From a virus: DNA of 25,720 nt. The notes beneath the pieces are model-generated. The model did no database searches, was not told the DNA's origin, and saw only the letters and a list, made by a program, of their open reading frames with translations. Position 1 is the stretch's first letter. Every line of letters starts with the position of its first letter. The stretch is taken from positions 1 through 25,720 of the IMG/VR virus record IMGVR_UViG_3300014913_000071; one strand, given 5' to 3'. Shown one piece after another: positions 21,276 to 25,720 of this stretch. The translations under genes were made by a program, and so were the position numbers.

Positions 21276-21677
21276 TCAGTCTGCGATCTCTGCATCGATG
21301 CACCGGATTTCCGGCCGCACGCGGGCGTCCAGCGCCACGACCACCCGGTCGTAGCCGCTCATCAGCTCGGCCAGCTCGGCCAGCGTCCGCCCCGCCCAGC
21401 CGCGCAGCCGGAACCACGGGTAGCCGCTGCACTGCGCCACCGTCTCGATCTCGTCGAGCTGCGCGTCGGCCCAGCGGCGCGCGTGGTAGAGCAGCACCAT
21501 CTTCGGCCCGCCCTCGCGCATCCGCATGATGCGCGGCTCGCCGGCCTCCGTCGCCGGCCCCAGCACGATTGCGCCGCGCTCGCCCCGCGCGTCGCGCCGA
21601 GTCTGCCAGGAGGCCAGCCGGCCGACGAACTCGGCGTCCACTAGCCGGCCGGGTACGGTCTCGATGTCCACGATCAT
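21276..21677 (-). CDS. Unknown 133-residue protein
   Basis: ATG 21677 with GGAGGAGG eight bases upstream and an ATGA overlap with the zinc-ribbon-like gene. It opens MIVDIETVPGRLVDAEF, like the DxE motif of 3'-5' exonucleases of the DnaQ type, and later has KMVLLYHARRWADAQLDEIETV and LMSGYDRVVVALDARV. The further exonuclease motifs (a later Asp in HNxxxD, and H/YxxxD) are not clear and the protein is too short, so an active nuclease is not claimed. It is the last gene before array 2. Confidence 0.6.
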   Translation of the reverse strand: MIVDIETVPGRLVDAEFVGRLASWQTRRDARGERGAIVLGPATEAGEPRIMRMREGGPKMVLLYHARRWADAQLDEIETVAQCSGYPWFRLRGWAGRTLAELAELMSGYDRVVVALDARVRPEIRCIDAEIAD

Positions 21678-21988
21678 GTTTGGTCCTCCTCCCGCCAGCT
21701 AGGGTAGAGGTCCGCCGGCACGCGGTAGATTTGCTCCACCGGCGCCGGCAGCTCTAGGTCGTCGATCGTGCCAACCTCGCTCACGCCCTGCGGCACCAGC
21801 CGGCGATCCGGCCCTATGCCGCGCACCGCGTACATCGCCAGGCAGCGCCGACACGCGCGCGTACCCGGCACGTAGCGCCCCTCGGCCCACTCGATCGTCC
21901 CGCCGCACCAGCACTTCACGCCGGTCGTCCCGTCCCACCAGTCCTAGCCGGGCAGTTGCGGTATGCGAATCTTGTCGTAGACGTCCAT
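21674..21988 (-). CDS. Zinc-ribbon-like protein interrupted by an in-frame amber
   Basis: The clear part is 81 residues from GTG 21919: MKCWCGGTIEWAEGRYVPG, then ACRRCLAMYAVRGIG, a CxC...CxxC zinc-ribbon-like unit, then an acidic tail. GTG 21919 has only a weak ribosome site. The same frame reads upstream as DWWDGTTG, then TAG (21944-21946), then MDVYDKIRIPQLPG from ATG 21988, which has an excellent AGGAGGAG site and overlaps the upstream stop as TGATG. So the natural start seems to be 21988 and codon 15 is an amber. Coordinates given span the whole frame. Readthrough, suppression or a broken start are all possible. Confidence 0.6.
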
Positions 21989-23010
21989 CAGCTCCTCCTT
22001 TCCGGTTTGCTCCGTAGTTCCAGCGACGCCCCGCGCGCTAAGACCGCCGGCATCAGCGGCTCGACCGGTACATGCGGATATCGCCGGCGCAACGCGGCAA
22101 CGTGCCACGGCGGCGCGTAGAGCGCCTGTATCGCCGCGTACTCGGCGCGCCAGCCAATCTCGCCCGTCACGACTTCACCCCAGCCGGCGACCAGGCCCAT
22201 CGCCAGACCGTCGCAGGCTTCGTGCGCCAATCTCGCCGCCATGTCCTTGGATGCGTGTCCATCCTGCGCAGGCCAGTAGGCGTGGATGCCGCCCCGGCCT
22301 TCGACCGCCTTGCTCGTCGACCAGCCCCGGGCGCGCAGGACGCCGCGCGGCGCAGACCAAAGCCCAGGCCAGAAGGGCGACGCTACATAGCCGTCGGTGG
22401 TGACGTGCCAGTAGCGCCAGCCGACCAGCGTGCCGTCAGGCCAGCGCGCATCACGATCGGGCCGTGCGCCTGGTTGCTGAGCGCGGCGCTCGAACGCGCG
22501 GTGTAGCCGCCTCTGCAGCGCGACGATGCGCCGCAGCCTGGCTAGTGTCGGCGCGCACGTATCTGCGGCAGGCGTAGACGATACGTACTGTCCAGAGATG
22601 GCCAAATACCTGGGCTGCACGCGAGACCGTACCCGAGGTGGTAGTCGCGCTATCCGTTGCTCGGCGAGCCAGGCGCGCAGCGCGGAGCGGCGACTTCGGC
22701 ACCCCCGATCTATAGCTTCCGGTCGATCCGCGGAAACCGTGTATTGCCTGCACGGCCAGCGCCGCCACAGTGTGACGCCGCGGCGATACCCGCGCAGCGG
22801 CCGCCAGGGATTGTCCTCCTTGACGTTCGCAGCCGCACGCTGCCTGCGGAGCGCGAGACAGCGCTCGACGCGGGCATTCCACTCATCCGCGCGCCCGGCC
22901 ACCGCAAACAGCAGAGCGGCAACTGAATCGTCCGGGGAATAGCGGTCGGGGGCCATCGCTCGGAGCCGCTGTCGGCACGCTTCGATCGTGACGGCGTACT
23001 CCTCGGCCAT
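21988..23010 (-). CDS. Paralogue A of an unrecognised family
   Basis: A 340-residue protein. Residues 68-340 align along their length with the protein at 24126-24971: PLRGYRRGVTLWRR (71-84), RWPDGTLVGWRYW (189-201), SAPRGVLRARGWS (219-231), GGIHAYWPA (240-248) and GLVAGWGEVVTGEIGWRAEYAA (272-293). The 'GIHAxW ... WG-x-V-x(4,6)-G-W-R-A-E/Q-Y-A' arrangement also occurs in assorted uncharacterised bacterial and phage proteins. Residues 1-67 are extra, helical, and absent from the paralogue. No catalytic motif is recognised; conserved Trp, His and Arg suggest a binding or enzymatic pocket. Lower base bias than nearby genes. Confidence 0.75.
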   Translation of the reverse strand: MAEEYAVTIEACRQRLRAMAPDRYSPDDSVAALLFAVAGRADEWNARVERCLALRRQRAAANVKEDNPWRPLRGYRRGVTLWRRWPCRQYTVSADRPEAIDRGCRSRRSALRAWLAEQRIARLPPRVRSRVQPRYLAISGQYVSSTPAADTCAPTLARLRRIVALQRRLHRAFERRAQQPGARPDRDARWPDGTLVGWRYWHVTTDGYVASPFWPGLWSAPRGVLRARGWSTSKAVEGRGGIHAYWPAQDGHASKDMAARLAHEACDGLAMGLVAGWGEVVTGEIGWRAEYAAIQALYAPPWHVAALRRRYPHVPVEPLMPAVLARGASLELRSKPERRS

Positions 23011-23014
23011 AACT

Positions 23015-23350
23015 TTAGCCTACGACCAGTGCGGCCAGCAGCCTCGCTGCCGTTTCGCGGTCCCGGACAGTCCGGCGCCCACCGAGTCCCGGCAGCTCCG
23101 GGAGCCGCAACCTGTCGGCGTCCCGCTGCGCCGCGTAGCGCGACGGGCGCGGGGGGCCAACGAGCACCGCGGGGCGCAGCGTCAGCGCCCCGCGCCTGTT
23201 CCGCGCCAGCACATAGCGGCGCGCCGCATACATACCATGGCCGATGGCCGCGACGCGTGCGTATTGCAGCTCGCCGAGTTCATCGACGAGTCGCCCCAGT
23301 TCCTCGACCGGCTCGACCCGGCCGGCCTTCAGCTTTCGTCCTATGTTCAT
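23015..23350 (-). CDS. Unknown 111-residue protein
   Basis: ATG 23350 with AGGAGC seven bases upstream. MNIGRKLKAGRVEPVEELGR then LVDELGELQYARVAAIGHGMYAARRYVLARNRRG; the last third is Arg/Leu-rich. It ends in TAA four bases before the start of paralogue A. No family is recognised. Confidence 0.6.
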   Translation of the reverse strand: MNIGRKLKAGRVEPVEELGRLVDELGELQYARVAAIGHGMYAARRYVLARNRRGALTLRPAVLVGPPRPSRYAAQRDADRLRLPELPGLGGRRTVRDRETAARLLAALVVG

Positions 23351-23369
23351 CTCGTAGCTCCTAATTTCG

Positions 23370-23720
23370 CTAGGCGACCAGAGGTGGAGTAGTGATCGTC
23401 CAGGCCGCTCCGCTAAACGCCTGCGGCTCGACCGCCGGGTCCAGCTCGCGGCCGCCACCCGCGCGCCGGACGGGCCGCAACCCGACCCAGCGCTGGTAGT
23501 GCCCCGGCAGTGGCGGCGGGGCCTGCTCGCGCGACATCGGCAGCCCAAGGAAGCGCGCCGTCGGTTCGTGGCCGACGTAGCTGCGGATCACCACGCCGGC
23601 GCGACGCGCCTCGTCTATGCGCTGGCGCACCTCGGCCGGCGACAGCGCCCGCACTATGATCCGTCCCGACCACTCGGGCGGGGCGAACACCGTACTGCCG
23701 ACGTACAGCGTAGGCGGCAT
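23370..23720 (-). CDS. DUF1874-like protein, candidate AcrIII-1 ring nuclease
   Basis: A 116-residue protein with a GGGAGA ribosome site. It follows the DUF1874 plan: N-terminal strand TLYVGSTVFAPP, strand-helix VRALSPAEVRQRIDEARRAG, then VIRSYVGHEPTARFLGLPMS, then a strand region (RWVGLRPVRR) and a C-terminal strand. The GH-x-x-T-A block (GHEPT, H51) matches the one that carries the catalytic histidine of the archaeal-virus anti-CRISPR AcrIII-1, which degrades cyclic tetra-adenylate and so silences type III CRISPR effectors. Length fits the family. The C-terminal half is divergent, without the usual long loop. It lies among accessory genes of unknown function. Confidence 0.6.
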   Translation of the reverse strand: MPPTLYVGSTVFAPPEWSGRIIVRALSPAEVRQRIDEARRAGVVIRSYVGHEPTARFLGLPMSREQAPPPLPGHYQRWVGLRPVRRAGGGRELDPAVEPQAFSGAAWTITTPPLVA

Positions 23721-23739
23721 CGTGTGATCTCCCGGCGCG

Positions 23740-24144
23740 CTACTCGGCGCGCCACGGCTCCGGGTCCGGCCGCGCGATCTCGATCATCGCCCACGGCCGC
23801 GGGCCCTCGTCCTGCCCGAGCGGCCCGTAGCTGCTCGCCCACACCGTGTGCGCGTCCACGATGGCGGGCAGCTCGGCTCCCGTACACTGGCGCCACGGGC
23901 CGCGCTCGCGCTCGTTCGGTGCCGCGCGCCACCACACCACCTCCTCCGGGGCGACCGTGTGGTAGTGCTGCTGCCGACAAGCGGGCAGGTCGTCGAGCGG
24001 GTACTTCGGGAAGTCCCGATCGACCCCGGGGCAGTAGCGCACCGCCCAGCAGACCGTCCCGGGCGGCGGCGGCTCGATACCGAGCTGCGCCGCGTGTCGC
24101 GCGAGGCCGGGGTAGTAGCCGCGAACTAGCGTGACGGGACCCAT
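23740..24144 (-). CDS. Unknown 134-residue protein
   Basis: From ATG 24144, overlapping the end of paralogue B by 19 bases. MGPVTLVRGYYPGLARHAAQ, then GTVCWAVRYCPGVDRDFPKYPLDDL, HYHTVAPEEVVWWRAAPNE, CTGAELPAIVDAHTVWASSYGPLG and PWAMIEIARPDP. Conserved-looking Trp, Tyr and His suggest a compact mixed fold. Not recognised. The 19 bases between its stop and the next ATG hold that gene's ribosome site. Confidence 0.6.
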   Translation of the reverse strand: MGPVTLVRGYYPGLARHAAQLGIEPPPPGTVCWAVRYCPGVDRDFPKYPLDDLPACRQQHYHTVAPEEVVWWRAAPNERERGPWRQCTGAELPAIVDAHTVWASSYGPLGQDEGPRPWAMIEIARPDPEPWRAE

Positions 24145-24971
24145 CTATCGACCTCCTGCTCCCGCGACGCCACGGGCGCTACCACCGCCGGCGTCAGCGG
24201 CTCGACGGGAACCTGCGGGTACCGCGCGCGCACGGCCGGCAACAGCAGACGCGGCACGTAGACCACCTGCGCGGCCGCGTACTGCGCGCGCCAGCCGACC
24301 TCGCCAGTCACCACGCCTCCCCAGCCGGCGACCAGGCCGACTGCGCAGTCAACGACATATAGATCAGCCCATAGCAGGTGTGCGAGCGCCCTTGGCAGCG
24401 CGCCGCCCTCGGCCGGCCAGCAGGCGTGGATACCTGGCTGGCTGTCCACGGTACCGGACGCCGACCACTCCTTCGCGCGCAGCACCGCGCGCGGCGAGGG
24501 CCAAACCGTCTCGTAGCAAGGCGAGGATAGAACGCCGTCCCCACTGACCAACCAGTACCGCCAGCCGGCCAGCGTACCGTCCGGCCAGTGCGCAGCTCGG
24601 CCACAAGCCTGCTCCTGCTGGAGGCGGAGCCTGAGCGCCTGCGCGAAGCGCCGCCACTCGGCCCGCGCGCGCCGCAGCGCGCGCAGCGTCGGCGCAACGA
24701 AACCCCGATCGGCGAGGGAGCAATAACACCGACTCGGCGGATCATAGTAGACCGCCCTGCGCCAGGTGCGCGGCCGGAGCTGCGCGATCCGCCGATCCGC
24801 CACGTAGGCGCGCAGCGCGTCGGCAGCGCGCCGGATAGGCGACTCGTGAGGGCGCGGCAAGTCCTGGGCAACGACGTATCCTCCGCCGACGACCCGGACG
24901 CGCCGCCAGAGAGTCACGCCCCGGCGGTAGCGCCGCAGGGGCTGCCAGTATTGAGCGGTCAGAGCGCTCAT
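24126..24971 (-). CDS. Paralogue B of an unrecognised family
   Basis: A 281-residue protein paralogous to the one at 21988-23010: PLRRYRRGVTLWRR (11-24), HWPDGTLAGWRYW (128-140), SPRAVLRAKEWSASG (159-173), GIHACWPAEGG (180-190), GLVAGWGGVVTGEVGWRAQYAA (212-233) and PVEPLTPAVV near the end. It lacks the 67-residue N-terminal addition. Variable stretches separate the conserved blocks, so the duplication is old. ATG 24971 overlaps the preceding stop as ATGA. It ends in TAG. Function is not known. Confidence 0.75.
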   Translation of the reverse strand: MSALTAQYWQPLRRYRRGVTLWRRVRVVGGGYVVAQDLPRPHESPIRRAADALRAYVADRRIAQLRPRTWRRAVYYDPPSRCYCSLADRGFVAPTLRALRRARAEWRRFAQALRLRLQQEQACGRAAHWPDGTLAGWRYWLVSGDGVLSSPCYETVWPSPRAVLRAKEWSASGTVDSQPGIHACWPAEGGALPRALAHLLWADLYVVDCAVGLVAGWGGVVTGEVGWRAQYAAAQVVYVPRLLLPAVRARYPQVPVEPLTPAVVAPVASREQEVDRWVPSR

Positions 24972-25183
24972 GGCACCCCGACCGGCACCGCCGCGACCGG
25001 CTCAGCCGGCAAGTCAGCCGGTTCAGCCGCCGGACTGGGCGGCACAGGTGGGCGCGCGACCGGCCGGACGACCAGCCGGGCGCGCTCGGGGGTGAAGGCG
25101 AGGATGTAGACCCGGCCGACTTCCACGGCCGGGAGCTCGGCCGGGACCACCTGGCCGACCCAAAGAGTACGACCGATGTACAC
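24968..25183 (-). CDS. Small Pro/Ala-rich protein
   Basis: A 71-residue protein taken from GTG 25183 (VYIGRTLWVGQVVPAELPAVEVGRVYILAFTPERARLVVRP), followed by a Pro/Ala/Val-rich tail. An ATG two codons earlier (25189) touches the AAGGAGG ribosome site (25191-25197) with one-base spacing, too close to work, while the GTG has seven-base spacing. YIGRTLWVGQ resembles the N-terminal strand of the DUF1874-like neighbour, but the rest does not. Confidence 0.6.
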   Translation of the reverse strand: MYIGRTLWVGQVVPAELPAVEVGRVYILAFTPERARLVVRPVARPPVPPSPAAEPADLPAEPVAAVPVGVP

Positions 25184-25201
25184 GCTCATTCCTCCTTTAG
25201 T

Positions 25202-25225
25202 GCGGCGCCACCGACGGGGCGCCGC
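25202..25225. other. 8-bp GC hairpin ahead of small gene
   Basis: GCGGCGCC (25202-25209) and GGCGCCGC (25218-25225) pair around an 8-base loop, just upstream of the ribosome site at 25191-25197. It could restrain ribosome access or act in attenuation. No U-run follows it on the minus strand, so it is not a classical terminator. Confidence 0.4.
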
Positions 25226-25235
25226 CGACAAAACG

Positions 25236-25325
25236 AACGGGCGCCGCGGGAGTCGAACCCGCCGGACGACCTCCGGGCGCCGGGGCAGCATGACGCGCTA
25301 CCACCACGGCTAGCCGTCGGCCGCA
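25236..25325 (-). ncRNA. tRNA-like element, degenerate
   Basis: Minus strand: a perfect T arm (stem GCGGG/CCCGC with loop TTCGACT), a D-loop-like GTGGTGGTAGCGC and an AGGTCG-type variable region. A 5-bp stem CCGGA/TCCGG would make a long variable arm. However, the expected 5' partner of the acceptor strand GGCGCCC is missing, the D stem does not close, and the best anticodon stem lacks the invariant U33. It is a decayed tRNA, a tRNA-derived attachment remnant or chance similarity. The rest of the 25190-25460 gap is very GC-rich and shows no gene. Confidence 0.3.
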
Positions 25326-25460
25326 CTGCCCGCCCGCCCGGCGCGACCCGGGCCGCGGGACGCCCTGCGTGCGGCACTACGCGCGCCGCCAGCGGCCCCG
25401 ATGAGCCGCCCCGCCCGCGGGGCTCGGGGCCACACCCCGCGGACGATGGGGGTCGGGCGG

Positions 25461-25720
25461 CTAGGGCTCGAGTGGGCACCGATGCGGGTCACGAGGGTGA
25501 CCCGCTTCGGCTAGATTCGACGTCCAGGCCTCGGCCTGGACGCCGTCTGGTGTCGCGCTGAGGCGGACGTAGTCCACCTGCCCGCACGGGCAGCGGACCT
25601 CGAGCACCACCGGGCGATCCAGCTCGAGGTCGTCCGCCCAGTCGAGGGCGGCTGCCAGGGGGGACTCGGCGACGGCTCTGTAACCGTCGGCCAGATCGAG
25701 CACAAGATATTCCCGAGCCA
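25461..25720 (-). CDS. Small Cys-containing protein, 5' end open at window edge
   Basis: From GTG 25703 an 80-residue protein (LDLADGYRAVAESPLAAALDW onward), but the frame is open to the window edge (ARE-YLVLDLADGY), so the gene may start outside. VVLEVRCPCGQVDYVRLSATPDGV gives a CxC pair and the C-terminus has HPRDPHRC, a possible metal-binding set. It ends in TAG. An 8-bp inverted repeat (25484-25505) lies in its 3' part. No family is recognised. Confidence 0.55.
   Translation of the reverse strand, partial: AREYLVLDLADGYRAVAESPLAAALDWADDLELDRPVVLEVRCPCGQVDYVRLSATPDGVQAEAWTSNLAEAGHPRDPHRCPLEP

Noticed and set aside
19744-21432. A very long minus-strand open frame (562 codons) through both arrays, and an in-frame extension of the 20385-20948 protein through array 2
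   Set aside because: With GTCNN repeated, only NN=TA can make a stop, and this holds in all three frames, so long open frames are a by-product of the repeat. Ribosome sites support starts after the arrays.
21234-21529. Plus-strand frame with an excellent AAGGAGG site before ATG 21242
   Set aside because: The frame is antisense to a well supported minus-strand gene, with low-complexity Arg/Pro/Ala sequence; the site is likely chance in purine-rich DNA.
21276-21677. DnaQ-like 3'-5' exonuclease from the opening VDIETVP
   Set aside because: Only the first motif is present; later catalytic motifs and the normal length are missing.
25484-25505. Terminator hairpin GCGGGTCA/TGACCCGC
   Set aside because: It lies in coding sequence and has no T-run on either side.
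1-25720. Genome-wide TAG recoding
   Set aside because: TAG ends the major capsid gene with the next gene's ribosome site directly after it, and also ends many other genes such as the MuF-like, decoration and coiled-coil membrane genes. TAG must work as a stop, so only local readthrough is considered.

Overview
The window looks like about 25.7 kb of a GC-rich tailed dsDNA bacteriophage (Caudoviricetes), as free phage or prophage. Almost every gene lies on the minus strand and start and stop codons often overlap (ATGA, GTGA, TGATG), so reading from the right end to the left end gives transcription order. The capsid and neck gene set is typical of a long-tailed, probably siphovirus-like phage. 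The host cannot be named. A secreted protein ending in dockerin/EF-hand-like repeats (14735-15541) is a style common in Planctomycetota, so a host in that phylum is a weak inference. No integrase, DNA polymerase or complete tail module is visible, so this is part of a genome.

Left part (1-10615): virion genes in conventional order, from small and large terminase through portal, MuF-like minor head protein and a prohead protease with a nested scaffold, to decoration protein, major capsid protein and neck/tail-completion proteins. The sequence then runs into an 83-bp perfect inverted repeat at the left end, where the start of the tail-tube gene appears twice in opposite orientation. This is probably a fold-back chimera.

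Middle (10616-18600): a less GC-rich island holds a lone plus-strand TudS/DUF523 desulfidase-like gene with a promoter that predicts a leaderless mRNA. It converges on a ParB-PAPS-reductase fusion. Then come a HicB-like protein, several unknown small genes, the dockerin-like protein, and a group of tiny membrane proteins and lipoproteins that could form a lysis/envelope module, ending at a RuvC-like resolvase.

Right part (18597-25720): an XRE regulator, an unknown, a ParB-like protein and a protein resembling a widespread phage family with a VG-x-GD-x-RP motif. The leaders of the last two each consist of an unusual GAC-every-5-bp array punctuated by GGCAC. Beyond these are small accessory genes, two paralogues of an unrecognised family, and between them a DUF1874-like protein resembling the AcrIII-1 cyclic-tetra-adenylate ring nucleases. 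In-frame amber codons occur at two loci although TAG is also a normal stop here.

The strongest leads are (1) the paired punctuated pentamer arrays, (2) the thio-chemistry gene pair with a composition break inside the fusion gene, (3) the accessory cluster with the AcrIII-1-like gene, and (4) the amber-interrupted frames.
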